Part shown: positions 17,748-25,941 of the stretch, one piece after another
How positions within the stretch are numbered: the first letter of the stretch is position 1
Layout of the letters: each line of letters begins with the position of its first letter
Assembly: GCA_020051175.1 (NCBI GenBank)
Contig: JAGVJJ010000011.1
Location: 1 to 64,000 of the forward strand
DNA: 64,000 nucleotides
Source: Bacteroidia bacterium
GTDB lineage: Bacteria; Bacteroidota; Bacteroidia; 2-12-FULL-35-15
Direction of reading: 5' to 3'
Program-made: the position numbers and the translations under genes
Notes under the pieces: model-generated
What the model was told of the DNA's origin: nothing
The model's input: only the letters and a program-made list of their open reading frames with translations
The model's database searches: none

Positions 17748-18680
17748 CTACTTGTTTATTACGATTTTACGGGTAGTTATCTCCATTTCATTCTTTATAG
17801 CTATAAAGTAGCTGCCGTTAGGCTGTGCCGATAAATCAATTGTTCCTTTATTTCCATTAATTTCAGCTGCATAAACTGCTTCTCCGATAATGTTGTATAC
17901 AGTAACAGATGTCAACCCTGAAGCATTTCCGGTGTTTACAGCAAACATACCATCAGCAGACGGATTAGGATATACAACCGCAGAAGTTACAGTTACTAAA
18001 TCATTGATAGAAGTTGCACCGGATACAGTTCCCATAAATGCAACGGTATCAAGACTGAATGTTCCACCGGAACCTTCAGCATTCCATCCATAAAAGCGGA
18101 AAGTAAGAGGTGTTGTAAAGTTTGTATAATTAGCACCGGTTAAAGTAATCATGCTTCCATTTTGTCCGGAATTAAGTGAATCATAGTTCCAGTAGAAAAC
18201 ATTACCACCTTGGGTGCTTAAGTTTGGGTTCATCATTACAGAAGCGGTAAGGTTTGCTGCATACGCATCAGCGCTTGAACGAACTGAATAAGTTCTGATA
18301 CCTGTTCCTGAACGTTGAACTCTGAACATAATACCTGTTAAAGACGCCATTTGGCCCATTGCAGGAGTTAATGTTACCTCATAATACTGAGTTGTGCTGA
18401 TAGTACCAGTGTGCGCACTGTATGTATTGTTGTTTGCAACACCACCAGTTGGCCAGCCCGACAAAGAAAAACGTCCTGAAGCCGAAGAATTACCTGTAAC
18501 GCCAACAGCTGAAAAGCTTCCGAATGTCATACCTGGAGCAGTAGGAACAGGTGTTGGGTCAGTTAAGCCTGACGTGGTTTTAACACTGTCGAACGTGTAA
18601 ACAGCAGTAAAACTCTGAGCTACAGCCGAAGATGCAGCAGCAATTGCAATCACAAATAATAGAGTAATTTTTTTCATCAT
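17748..18680 (-). CDS. T9SS-secreted protein, paralogue of the downstream gene
   Basis: 310 residues: signal peptide (KKITLLFVIAIAAASSAVAQ), one N-terminal domain of about 200 residues (FDSVKT.SGLTDPTP.P, QRSGTGIRTY, VRSSAD, RFYGWNAEGSGGTFS) and the same T9SS type A tail (VVYPNPSADGMFAVN ... KIVINK). The N-terminal domain is clearly homologous to that of the gene at 15881-17569, but no PKD repeats are present. Surface-exposed, unknown role, perhaps a carbohydrate-binding fold. A terminator separates the two genes, so they are separate transcripts. Confidence 0.85.
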   Translation of the reverse strand: MMKKITLLFVIAIAAASSAVAQSFTAVYTFDSVKTTSGLTDPTPVPTAPGMTFGSFSAVGVTGNSSASGRFSLSGWPTGGVANNNTYSAHTGTISTTQYYEVTLTPAMGQMASLTGIMFRVQRSGTGIRTYSVRSSADAYAANLTASVMMNPNLSTQGGNVFYWNYDSLNSGQNGSMITLTGANYTNFTTPLTFRFYGWNAEGSGGTFSLDTVAFMGTVSGATSINDLVTVTSAVVYPNPSADGMFAVNTGNASGLTSVTVYNIIGEAVYAAEINGNKGTIDLSAQPNGSYFIAIKNEMEITTRKIVINK

Positions 18681-18767
18681 ATTTATTTTTTAGTTTTTTA
18701 ATTTATTAACCGTACAAAATTAAGAATAATTGCTGATGCAAGTGTTGGCTTATCGTTAAGTTCTGCT

Positions 18768-19334
18768 TTATTTATTATTATATGCCGACATTGTACGCTG
18801 AAGCCCGATTGTGCCAAAACCATGTATTATCTCTATTGCCAGTTTGATACGCGGTTCGAGGAGCTTTTCTTCATCGGGTTTCCATTTCCCGAGCACAAAA
18901 TCAACCTGTTTTCCCTTTGCAAACTCATTGCCCACACCAAACCGCAACCGGGCATAATTCTGGGTATTCAGCACCTCCTGGATGTTTTTAAGCCCGTTGT
19001 GGCCACCATCGCTCCCCTTCCCTTTCATACGTAAACTACCCAGGGGCAAAGCAATGTCATCGGTTATAACCAGTAAATTTTCCACAGCAATTTTTTCAGC
19101 CTGGAGCCAATAATTAACTGCTTTTCCACTCAAATTCATATACGTAGAAGGCTTTACAAGTACAAAGGTTTTGCCTTTAAACTTGTACTCTGCAATATCT
19201 GCAAGCCTGTCGGTCCTGAATTTAAGACTGTTTTCTTTTGCCAGAACATCCAATACAGTAAAGCCAATGTTATGCCTGGTGTTGGCATATTCATCACCAA
19301 TATTTCCGAGTCCGACAATTAAAAATTTACTCAT
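18768..19334 (-). CDS. pth: Peptidyl-tRNA hydrolase
   Basis: 188 residues from ATG 19334; the longer frame to 19361 enters the upstream terminator and lacks conservation. VGLGNIGDEYANTRHNIG holds Asn11 and the catalytic His21 (E. coli Asn10/His20), and VITDDIALPLG carries the catalytic Asp. The enzyme frees tRNA from peptidyl-tRNA dropped by the ribosome. The gene order prs-rplY-pth is conserved in Bacteroidota and other bacteria. Confidence 0.96.
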   Translation of the reverse strand: MSKFLIVGLGNIGDEYANTRHNIGFTVLDVLAKENSLKFRTDRLADIAEYKFKGKTFVLVKPSTYMNLSGKAVNYWLQAEKIAVENLLVITDDIALPLGSLRMKGKGSDGGHNGLKNIQEVLNTQNYARLRFGVGNEFAKGKQVDFVLGKWKPDEEKLLEPRIKLAIEIIHGFGTIGLQRTMSAYNNK

Positions 19335-19360
19335 AACAGAAAACACTATTTGTAAAAACA

Positions 19361-19399
19361 AAAAAGTTGGTGTTCCGCAGGTTGCGGAACATCAACTTT
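19361..19399 (-). terminator. Terminator/attenuator between rplY and pth
   Basis: AAAGTTGGTGTTCCGCA pairs with TGCGGAACATCAACTTT (one G-T pair) across a two- to three-base loop, followed on the minus strand by CTTTTTTGTTTTTA. It ends or attenuates the rplY transcript before pth. Confidence 0.82.
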
Positions 19400-19423
19400 A
19401 GTACAAACAAATTACTGAAAAAA

Positions 19424-20074
19424 TTATTTTTTAGCAGCAGGTTTTGCAGCAGCGGCAGCAGCAGGAGCAGCAGCTTTAGCAGCAGGAGCAGCAGCAGTTG
19501 CAGCAGGAGCTTTAGCCTCTTCCTGAGCTACGGCACGTGTAGTTTCAACACTTACCACAGTAACATTTCCAGCATTCAGGAATGTTAAACCATCAATTTT
19601 AATATCTCTTACGCGCACAGAGCCACCAATTTCCAATGCATCAATTGCGATATCAATTGTGTCAGGCATTTTTTCAACCAATCCTTTTGCTCTTAAGGTT
19701 TTCAATTTTTTAACCAAACGTCCACCCGCTCTAACCCCAGGAGAAGTACCGGTGGTTTTAACAGGGATATTCATTACAACCGGTTTGCCAGGTTGAATTT
19801 CTAAAAAGTCAACGTGCAACAGGCTGTCGTTTATAACGTGGAACTGAGCTTCCTGAAGAATTGCATGGTATTTGTTTCCACCCACTTCCAAATTCACAGT
19901 GTGAACATCCGGAGTATAAATAAGGTTTTTGAAGCTGGCTTCTGGTGCAGCAAAGTGAATTTGCTCTTTTCCACCGTAAAGCACACATGGAATTTGTTTC
20001 GCGCCTCTTAAGGCGTTCGCATCTTTTTTCCCTACGTTCGCACGTGGCGAACCGCTAATAGATACTGATTTCAT
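19424..20074 (-). CDS. rplY: 50S ribosomal protein L25 (general stress protein Ctc form)
   Basis: 216 residues: an L25 domain (1-95, binds 5S rRNA; ISGSPRANVGKKDANALR, CVLYGGKE), the long-form TL5/CTC C-terminal domain (about 98-180) and an Ala/Lys/Pro-rich tail from about residue 180 (AAAPAAKAAAPAAA). The tail comes from GCAGCA-type codon repeats (19440-19510) and is typical of Bacteroidota L25. Works in the large ribosomal subunit. Lies between prs and pth in a conserved cluster. Confidence 0.95.
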   Translation of the reverse strand: MKSVSISGSPRANVGKKDANALRGAKQIPCVLYGGKEQIHFAAPEASFKNLIYTPDVHTVNLEVGGNKYHAILQEAQFHVINDSLLHVDFLEIQPGKPVVMNIPVKTTGTSPGVRAGGRLVKKLKTLRAKGLVEKMPDTIDIAIDALEIGGSVRVRDIKIDGLTFLNAGNVTVVSVETTRAVAQEEAKAPAATAAAPAAKAAAPAAAAAAKPAAKK

Positions 20075-20157
20075 TTATTTAATTTTTTGTAATTGATTGT
20101 TACATCCTTCCAATCAATCGTTTTTAGTTATTTGCGGATGTAATATTTTTAGTTTAC

Positions 20158-21093
20158 TTAACTTACAATAAAATTGGAGCTGATAGACTCGTAATTGTGA
20201 ACACTGTGTATTACTTTACCGAACAATTCCGCTACAGAAAGCACCTTTATTTTGCTGCTTTCTTTTTTCAAAGGAATGGTATCAGTCACAATCAGCTCAG
20301 TAATACCTGATTTTTCAATATTTTCGTATGCTTTACCGGATAATACAGCATGTGTACACACGGCCCTTACACTATTAGCGCCTCTTTCCAGCATCATGTC
20401 GGCTGCTTTTGCAAGCGTTCCACCTGTATCAATCAGATCATCCACCAGCATAATATCGCGGCCTTCCACTTCACCAATCAGTGTCATGTGGTCTACGATG
20501 TTTGCTTTGGAACGTTGTTTGTAGCAGATAACAATATCCGTCTTCAAAAATTTAGCATAAGCGTTTGCTCTTTTTGAACCTCCCATATCTGGTGCCGCCA
20601 TTGTTAAATTCGGCAGGTTAAGGCTTTGGATGTATGGTAAAAAGATAGAAGATGCGTATAAATGATCAACCGGAAAATCAAAGAACCCCTGAATCTGGTC
20701 GGCATGCAAATCCATAGTGATGATGCGGGTTGCACCGGCAGCAGATAACAGATTGGCCACCATTTTAGCACCAATGGCTACACGCGGCTGATCCTTACGG
20801 TCCTGGCGCGCATATCCGAAATACGGCATTACCGCAATAATTTGCTTTGCAGATGCACGCTTAGCGGCATCAATCATCAGTAACAGTTCAAATAAGTTAT
20901 CCGTAGGCGGGAAAGTAGATTGTATCAGCAGCACATCATTGCCCCTTACGGTTTCTTCAAAAGAAACCTGGAACTCACCATCGCTGAAACGAAGCAAAGA
21001 TACTTTTCCTAAATCCTGTCCGTAACTGGCCGCAATTTTTTCTGCCAGATAATGGGAGGAAGAACCTGAGAATATTTTTATGTATTTGGACAT
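20158..21093 (-). CDS. prs: Ribose-phosphate pyrophosphokinase
   Basis: 311 residues. Class I PRPP synthetase: FSDGEFQVSFEETVRGNDV and the flexible loop YFGYARQDRK, the metal-binding DLHADQIQGFFD, and the PRPP loop VDDLIDTGGTLAKAA near 215-230. It makes PRPP from ribose-5-phosphate and ATP for nucleotide, histidine and tryptophan synthesis. First gene of prs-rplY-pth; a TACATTTG promoter box precedes it. Confidence 0.97.
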   Translation of the reverse strand: MSKYIKIFSGSSSHYLAEKIAASYGQDLGKVSLLRFSDGEFQVSFEETVRGNDVLLIQSTFPPTDNLFELLLMIDAAKRASAKQIIAVMPYFGYARQDRKDQPRVAIGAKMVANLLSAAGATRIITMDLHADQIQGFFDFPVDHLYASSIFLPYIQSLNLPNLTMAAPDMGGSKRANAYAKFLKTDIVICYKQRSKANIVDHMTLIGEVEGRDIMLVDDLIDTGGTLAKAADMMLERGANSVRAVCTHAVLSGKAYENIEKSGITELIVTDTIPLKKESSKIKVLSVAELFGKVIHSVHNYESISSNFIVS

Positions 21094-21111
21094 AAGCTAT
21101 TTTTGGGGGTA

Positions 21112-21119
21112 CAAATGTA
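21112..21119 (-). promoter_or_regulatory. Bacteroidota -7 box upstream of prs
   Basis: Minus-strand TACATTTG matches TAnnTTTG, about 19 bases before the prs ATG at 21093. Confidence 0.55.
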
Positions 21120-21261
21120 GTGAAAAATGCTGTTCTGGCAAAAGAATTTTGGGCTTGGTGCATTATTTCTTTGTTAAATTGAAAAACAAATGTATTTTTG
21201 CGGTCCAAATTTAGTTGATTGAGTTATTAGTTATCAGTTATTCATTATTAAATACTGATAA

Positions 21262-22896
21262 TCAATCAGATAGCCCAACAACTAAAACAAATAAATTCTG
21301 CCCGGATGGCGGAATTGGTAGACGCGCTGGTCTCAAACACCTGTGGGAAACCGTGCCGGTTCGACTCCGGCTCCGGGTACAAGTGGGAAAACTCGATCCA
21401 CCATCGAGTTTTCCCTTATTTTTTACACGAAGTAACTCGTTAATTTTCAGTGAGTTCTCATAGAACATTGGGTTGATTAAATCGGTTCGACCGCCTATCT
21501 TTTCCTTGGTGAAACCGCCCCAAAAAATCCCTTTCAGAAAGTCTTGTTTTCCATCTACCTCAGCCTGATTGAATATCCAATTCAGATCAGCAAGGTATGG
21601 CAGATAGGTATTATACAACACTCTTGTTGCTGTGTCATCCTTTGTTAGTTCGTTCATTTCAATCTGTTTGTTATTAAGCTCCCTCGAAAAGGTTGGATGC
21701 CATTTATCGTAAGTTACCTGGGTTATTTTATTCATAATGTATTTTTCCTCCAAAGCATTTAATTTTTCGTTTATGGTGGCACATTCCGAAGTTACCTTCT
21801 GAAGTTTGTGATTGCGATCTTTTAAGCCTTTATCAAAACGATTTTCTGTTTCGATTTTTAGGGCTTGAATATATTCCGGTTGCAAGGAAAGGTATTTTAA
21901 TATCTCTCCAATTTCATCATGTACTTTCGTTGCACTGTAATTTTCTCCAGTACATTTTTTGCAACGATAGTAATAATAGAAAGCTGACCTTCCTCTCGAT
22001 TTTCCACCAGTGTGTAATCCACCGCATGACTGACACAAGATGAACCCACGCAGAGGAACATTGTCATCAATCATTTTTGGGCCTTGCGGACGAATTTTAT
22101 CCTGGAGTTTATAATACGCTTGCCAAAATAAGTCTGTTGGAATAATTCCTTCGTGAATACCCTTCAGAACTTTTGTTTTTTCATCTTTGTACGAAGGTGC
22201 TTTAATTAATCCACCATAAACATGATTCGATAAAACACGGTAAAGTGCATCATGTCCTTTGAGCTTAAATCCCCTGTCCCGTGCTTTTTTCATTATTATA
22301 GGAAATGTAGCATCATCCAAAAAATCTTTGTAAATATCTTCAATGATTTCTTTTTCATCGTCATTAACAACGATGATCGGTTTATCTTCTTCGTCACGGG
22401 CATTGTCGTAGCCAAAAGGAGCTGGCCCTAAAAATCTGCCTTGTGTTTTTGCCGACCATATTCCAAATTTTGATCTGTCTGAAATTACACGTCTTTCAAA
22501 TTCAGCAGTAACAAGTAAATCTGCTCTCATCTTAAAAAAATAAGGAGAGTGCGGATCTATAAAAAAGTTCTCCATAACAGAAAGCAATTTTATATTCCAC
22601 TTCTGTTCCAGCTTTTCTATAAAAGCTAATCCTTCGGCAGCATTACGAATTAACCTGTCGTATTTTGTTACAATGAGATAATCAATTTTATTTTTGTTCT
22701 GTGATAAAGATTTCTCAAGTGATCTCCAGTTAGGTCGATCAAAGTTTTTTGCAGAATAACCATCATCAATAAAAGCCTCGACCACTTCAATGTTATGTTT
22801 TTCGGCAAAATCTTTATTCATTTTTTCCTGCCCGGATAAACTGAAATTCGATTGATCTTCTTCTGAAATTCTTATGTACTGATATGCCCTTTTCAT
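21262..22896 (-). CDS. Large serine recombinase (integrase of the mobile element)
   Basis: 544 residues. Resolvase-type catalytic domain (1-145) with Ser11 in YIRISEEDQ and conserved YDRLIRNA; a recombinase domain (about 155-260, PFGYDNARD, YRVLSNHVYGG); a zinc ribbon (about 290-325, CQSCGG...CKKCTG); and a coiled coil (about 370-430). The last 50 residues (from about 494) are encoded by the tRNA-Leu terminator, the tRNA antisense strand and beyond, so the natural C-terminus is uncertain. It integrates DNA by serine recombination without a host topoisomerase and probably targets this tRNA-Leu. The start is at the end of an A/T-rich promoter region. Confidence 0.92.
   Translation of the reverse strand: MKRAYQYIRISEEDQSNFSLSGQEKMNKDFAEKHNIEVVEAFIDDGYSAKNFDRPNWRSLEKSLSQNKNKIDYLIVTKYDRLIRNAAEGLAFIEKLEQKWNIKLLSVMENFFIDPHSPYFFKMRADLLVTAEFERRVISDRSKFGIWSAKTQGRFLGPAPFGYDNARDEEDKPIIVVNDDEKEIIEDIYKDFLDDATFPIIMKKARDRGFKLKGHDALYRVLSNHVYGGLIKAPSYKDEKTKVLKGIHEGIIPTDLFWQAYYKLQDKIRPQGPKMIDDNVPLRGFILCQSCGGLHTGGKSRGRSAFYYYYRCKKCTGENYSATKVHDEIGEILKYLSLQPEYIQALKIETENRFDKGLKDRNHKLQKVTSECATINEKLNALEEKYIMNKITQVTYDKWHPTFSRELNNKQIEMNELTKDDTATRVLYNTYLPYLADLNWIFNQAEVDGKQDFLKGIFWGGFTKEKIGGRTDLINPMFYENSLKINELLRVKNKGKLDGGSSFPTCTRSRSRTGTVSHRCLRPARLPIPPSGQNLFVLVVGLSD
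21300..21379 (+). tRNA. tRNA-Leu (CAA)
   Basis: Acceptor GCCCGGA (21300-21306) pairs with TCCGGGT (21372-21378), discriminator A at 21379; D-arm GGCGGAATTGGTAGACGC; anticodon loop CTCAAAC gives anticodon CAA; class II variable arm; T-arm GCCGG-TTCGACT-CCGGC. CCA is not encoded. In the anticodon stem CTGGT/ACCTG, position 28-42 is a U-U mismatch. A TATTTTTG box at 21193-21200 may be its promoter, and a perfect terminator hairpin follows. The gene is the apparent integration target of the neighbouring element. Confidence 0.93.
21385..21420 (+). terminator. Terminator of tRNA-Leu
   Basis: Perfect 13-base inverted repeat GGGAAAACTCGAT / ATCGAGTTTTCCC (21385-21397, 21403-21415) with a CCACC loop, followed by TTATTTTTT. 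On the other strand it is read as codons of the serine recombinase. Confidence 0.85.
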
Positions 22897-22945
22897 AATT
22901 ATATTTTGTTTAAACGTATTTATTTATGTTTATAACAAAAATAAG

Positions 22946-23131
22946 TCATTTATTTGATAAGTTTAGTATGTTTTTAACAAAAATATCAGCCATCATACGG
23001 ATAACCTTCTTCTGATCCTCTGAAAAGCCTTCTAAATGCTTGTCTTTTGAAGGATTAGAATGAGCAACCTCCAAAGGAACAGTCTTGTCCTTTGATGTTT
23101 CATGCTGTCCTACCTTTACTTCTGTACTCAT
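22946..23131 (-). CDS. Small hypothetical protein of the mobile element
   Basis: 61 residues, hydrophilic N-terminal half rich in Lys/Ser (SKDKTVPLEVAHSNPSKDK), ending in a helical segment SEDQKKVIRMMADIFVKNIL. No known domain. It begins two bases after the end of the 132-residue gene, so the two are translationally linked. Between it and the recombinase are about 50 bases. Confidence 0.6.
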   Translation of the reverse strand: MSTEVKVGQHETSKDKTVPLEVAHSNPSKDKHLEGFSEDQKKVIRMMADIFVKNILNLSNK

Positions 23132-23133
23132 CT

Positions 23134-23532
23134 TTAGTAAACGGCAGTTAATAATTGAACAGTTGATAAACGTTTAACGTATTTGTTCTGATTGTAAAGG
23201 TGCGCTCCCAGTTCTCCCTTATTTTCGCAGATCACAACATTGGCAGTTGCCAACTCAACATTATTTTCTTTGGATATTTTTTTGATGTATTCTGAAACAG
23301 CACCCGTTTTTGCTTCATCGTATTCTTTTCCAAAAAATTCAACGATTGATTTTAGTGTAAGCGTTTTCAAAAACTTTCCCTGGTCGTAAAGATGAACGGA
23401 TAAATCATTCGATAAAATATTTATTACTAATCTGGCATTTGCAGGTTCAATATTTTCTTCTGTTGCTTTGTGGAGCAAAAAACGTTGAACTCTTTTACTT
23501 GCTTGTTTTTCGATGTTAAAAATGTTTAGCAT
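23134..23532 (-). CDS. Hypothetical protein made of two similar halves
   Basis: 132 residues, cytoplasmic, no known domain. It contains an internal repeat: residues about 27-63 (IEPANARLVI...LSVHLYDQGKFLKTLTLKSI) match about 93-130 (VELATANVVI...LGAHLYNQNKYVKRLSTVQLL). The shared core is A-N-x-V-I-x(6-8)-L-x-x-H-L-Y-x-Q-x-K. This suggests a duplicated small alpha/beta module. Second-last of a run of small minus-strand genes of the element. Confidence 0.65.
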   Translation of the reverse strand: MLNIFNIEKQASKRVQRFLLHKATEENIEPANARLVINILSNDLSVHLYDQGKFLKTLTLKSIVEFFGKEYDEAKTGAVSEYIKKISKENNVELATANVVICENKGELGAHLYNQNKYVKRLSTVQLLTAVY

Positions 23533-23562
23533 AAATTTTGTTTTTAATGGATGAGAAATTTT

Positions 23563-24822
23563 TTAAACGAGTTGCCGATATGTGTCATGTTGCAATACCG
23601 CAGCATGAAAACGCTGCGTTAAAGAAGCATCATTGAATTTACCAATGGTGTTTTCACACTCTCTGAACAACTGAAGCTGCGGCCTTTTGAGTGCAGTATC
23701 TTTTTTCTGATTGTTTTGATATTTGCGAATAATCCGACTTAAAACAAGTTCACGTTCAACTTCTTTTTTTCGTTGCTGATCTGCCTGATGCCATTGTTTT
23801 GTACCAACAAATCCTTTTAAATTATTTGTATCGAAGTAGCGATAAGGTAAAGGCACAAACCGGTGTTCGGGATCTTTCTGAACATACTTGGCCACAAGAG
23901 AAATTCGCTCGACATAATGTTGATGAGTATTAGAAAGTTTTTCTGTTGAAACAGGATCATAAAGTTTCCGAATTAATTTTTTCGCAATTAAAACTTGTCG
24001 ATCAGTCAGGAAAGTATTTTTATAGAGAAGGTTCCGAGCCATGAGCCATAGTAAGCTGACGTAAAGATTTAGGGAATTGTCGCGGGCGGGATCAGGCGGA
24101 ACATTCCTGTCGCTGATTGTGTCCGCCCGCGAAGCAATTTCCCCTGCTTCTTGCAATTTTTTTTCTTCCGATTTTTTTTGTTTTTCCGAAAAAACCTGGG
24201 CAATTTCCCCTGTGTTTCCAGTCATGTTTCCAGTAACGTAACTTGTATCAACTTCACTTGTGAGCGATAGCGAACTCCTTTGTGAGTTATCAACATCTAT
24301 TATTATATTATTTATTTTGTAACTATTGTTACTTGGATATGTATCAGGACAATTTGTCTTCTGAACGAGTGAAAATGTTGATTTTAGCTCGTTTTGCTTA
24401 GTGCGTTCAAGCGCTTCCTGGAACTCCTTTTTGAGTTTATCAACACTTAATTTCTGCTTTATCAACAGAATATTGGGGTTTATCCACAACTCAAAATTGG
24501 AATTAGAACCGTGAAATATTTTATTGATAATGATTCCTGCGGACTGAAGTTTTGTAATGTGTCGCTGAATTGTCCGTGAGCTACACTTCACCAATGTGGA
24601 GAGCTGCTTATTATTGGTTTGCAGTGATGGTAAATTATTCTGATCTATTTCCTGCATTGCATTTGCTTTTAAAAGTGATACTCCGTAAATGCGGATAATT
24701 TCTTTTGCAGTCATTACAGCACCGGTTCGTAACCGGTCCGTACTTTTTTCTGCTTTGTCGTTATACACGTCAATAAAGCAGTTCAGGGCTTTGTAAGCCG
24801 TTGGATAATGTATTAATATCAT
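23563..24822 (-). CDS. HTH replication/plasmid-type regulator protein
   Basis: 419 residues. The N-terminal 130 residues form a winged-helix region (TAKEIIRIYGVSLLKAN, then NNKQLSTLVKCSSRTIQRHITKLQSAGII), like proteins in Bacteroidota prophages and integrative elements that often stand where a replication initiator would be. The middle (180-260) is low-complexity and polar; the C-terminal part is helical with many charged residues (QQRKKEVERELVLSRIIRKYQNNQKK). I infer DNA binding; a replication role is only by position. Largest gene of the element after the recombinase. Confidence 0.65.
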   Translation of the reverse strand: MILIHYPTAYKALNCFIDVYNDKAEKSTDRLRTGAVMTAKEIIRIYGVSLLKANAMQEIDQNNLPSLQTNNKQLSTLVKCSSRTIQRHITKLQSAGIIINKIFHGSNSNFELWINPNILLIKQKLSVDKLKKEFQEALERTKQNELKSTFSLVQKTNCPDTYPSNNSYKINNIIIDVDNSQRSSLSLTSEVDTSYVTGNMTGNTGEIAQVFSEKQKKSEEKKLQEAGEIASRADTISDRNVPPDPARDNSLNLYVSLLWLMARNLLYKNTFLTDRQVLIAKKLIRKLYDPVSTEKLSNTHQHYVERISLVAKYVQKDPEHRFVPLPYRYFDTNNLKGFVGTKQWHQADQQRKKEVERELVLSRIIRKYQNNQKKDTALKRPQLQLFRECENTIGKFNDASLTQRFHAAVLQHDTYRQLV

Positions 24823-24830
24823 GTTGATTG

Positions 24831-24995
24831 CTATCGGGTGTATTGATAAATGAACATTAGCATTTGATAATTCAACCTGACTTTTATTAGGAGTGAAATA
24901 ATTTTTCTAAAAATTTCCTCAACTATAATCAGCGGAATTGCTATTGTCATAATCACAATAAATAGCAGCCATTTGAATGGTGTAAATCGTTTCAT
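24831..24995 (-). CDS. Small single-helix membrane protein
   Basis: 54 residues, ATG at 24993-24995 and TAG at 24831-24833. It begins MKRFTPFKWLLFIVIMTIAI, a positively charged start followed by one strong transmembrane helix, then a basic amphipathic part (EEIFRKIISLLIKVR). It lies 11 bases after the preceding minus-strand gene (25007) and 8 bases before the HTH gene, so it fits the operon. No homology recognised. Confidence 0.5.
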   Translation of the reverse strand: MKRFTPFKWLLFIVIMTIAIPLIIVEEIFRKIISLLIKVRLNYQMLMFIYQYTR

Positions 24996-25006
24996 CTTTT
25001 TATGTT

Positions 25007-25312
25007 TTATTTTTTAGAGAATAGTGCTGCTCGTCTTTTGTAAGTCGTGTTCATTTGTTCTTCAAGCAGCTTCACATCTTCAGTAATGAACAACTGGAGT
25101 TCATCTCTCATGGTTGTGAATAATGGATAAGGCTTGCTGTGATCGTTCAGCTCCGGGAATTTGATTTGGACTGCTTGCGTAAAACGTTTTGCTCTTTCTG
25201 CCTGAACAAAGCAGCACAACGTTCTGTATCCTTTTGCAACATCTGTTTTATCTGTTGCCTGGGCTTGTTTGAATTTGCCCTCGATGGGTGAGTATTCTAA
25301 TCGTATATTCAT
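25007..25312 (-). CDS. Hypothetical protein of the mobile element
   Basis: 101 residues, soluble, Lys/Glu-rich, no known domain. Sequence such as GYRTLCCFVQAERAKRFTQAVQIKFPELND suggests a small alpha/beta protein with a helical C-terminal part (LLEEQMNTTYKRRAALFSKK). Part of the minus-strand small-gene run. Confidence 0.6.
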   Translation of the reverse strand: MNIRLEYSPIEGKFKQAQATDKTDVAKGYRTLCCFVQAERAKRFTQAVQIKFPELNDHSKPYPLFTTMRDELQLFITEDVKLLEEQMNTTYKRRAALFSKK

Positions 25313-25331
25313 CTATGTAGGTTTAAAAATG

Positions 25332-25583
25332 TCATTCTATGATTAAGCTGAACGCGTAACTGTTTAATAATTCCTGCGCTTTCGCTTTTGCTTTTTCAAG
25401 GCCGATGCAGATCTCATTAGGAATACCGTTCGTGTCTGTGCGTAGTAAATATTCTTCAGGATCTTTTCCGGTGGGTGTTATAAAAAACAGAATGTGACTA
25501 AGCAGTCCATCCGTTTTGCCACGCCACGCACAATGCTCGCTTCCCACATACTCCCATATAATTGATCTTATCTGCATATTCAT
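25332..25583 (-). CDS. Hypothetical protein of the mobile element
   Basis: 83 residues with no recognised domain. Aromatic-rich N-terminal part (IIWEYVGSEHCAWRGKTDGLL) and a C-terminal helix (IGLEKAKAKAQELLNSYAF). 19 bases downstream of the 111-residue gene; the spacing speaks for one transcript. Confidence 0.55.
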   Translation of the reverse strand: MNMQIRSIIWEYVGSEHCAWRGKTDGLLSHILFFITPTGKDPEEYLLRTDTNGIPNEICIGLEKAKAKAQELLNSYAFSLIIE

Positions 25584-25594
25584 TTTCTGTTGTT

Positions 25595-25930
25595 TTAGAT
25601 GATTTGTCTGAAGGCTCTGTAAATACCAAATCTTTTCAGATCAAGGTTGGTGGCTTCACGCACCAGGCGAACTTTTCGTGCCCAAATAATTCCGGGATAT
25701 TCTATTACGGGTTCTCCTTCATATTCGACTACAAACACCCTGTTCGTTTTTTGCATAAACTCTTTGGGATTTGATACCAGCCATGTTCCAATGCGACACC
25801 CGGAAATAAACCACTCTCCTTTTTTTACCCCTTCAGGTAAAAACCATTTTTTCATTTCATTGTCTAAGTCTCTCCCTTCAGGAGAGAGAATCTTAAACCA
25901 TATTTGGCTGCGGTTGTCTTCGTGCTTCAT
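25595..25930 (-). CDS. Hypothetical protein of the mobile element
   Basis: 111 residues, no known domain. It contains a hydrophobic strand-rich core (WFISGCRIGTWLVSNP, RVFVVEYEGEPVIEYPG) and a basic end (ARKVRLVREATNLDLKRFG). Located 11 bases downstream of the small HTH gene. Confidence 0.55.
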   Translation of the reverse strand: MKHEDNRSQIWFKILSPEGRDLDNEMKKWFLPEGVKKGEWFISGCRIGTWLVSNPKEFMQKTNRVFVVEYEGEPVIEYPGIIWARKVRLVREATNLDLKRFGIYRAFRQII

Positions 25931-25941
25931 TATTATTTTGA

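Noticed and set aside
19430..19515. GCAGCA-type tandem repeat
   Set aside because: It codes for the Ala-rich tail of L25, usual for this family in the phylum; not an independent repeat element.
22908..22915. GTTTAAAC box in front of the serine recombinase
   Set aside because: Only a single box without its partner and outside the MarR region; likely chance in A/T-rich DNA.
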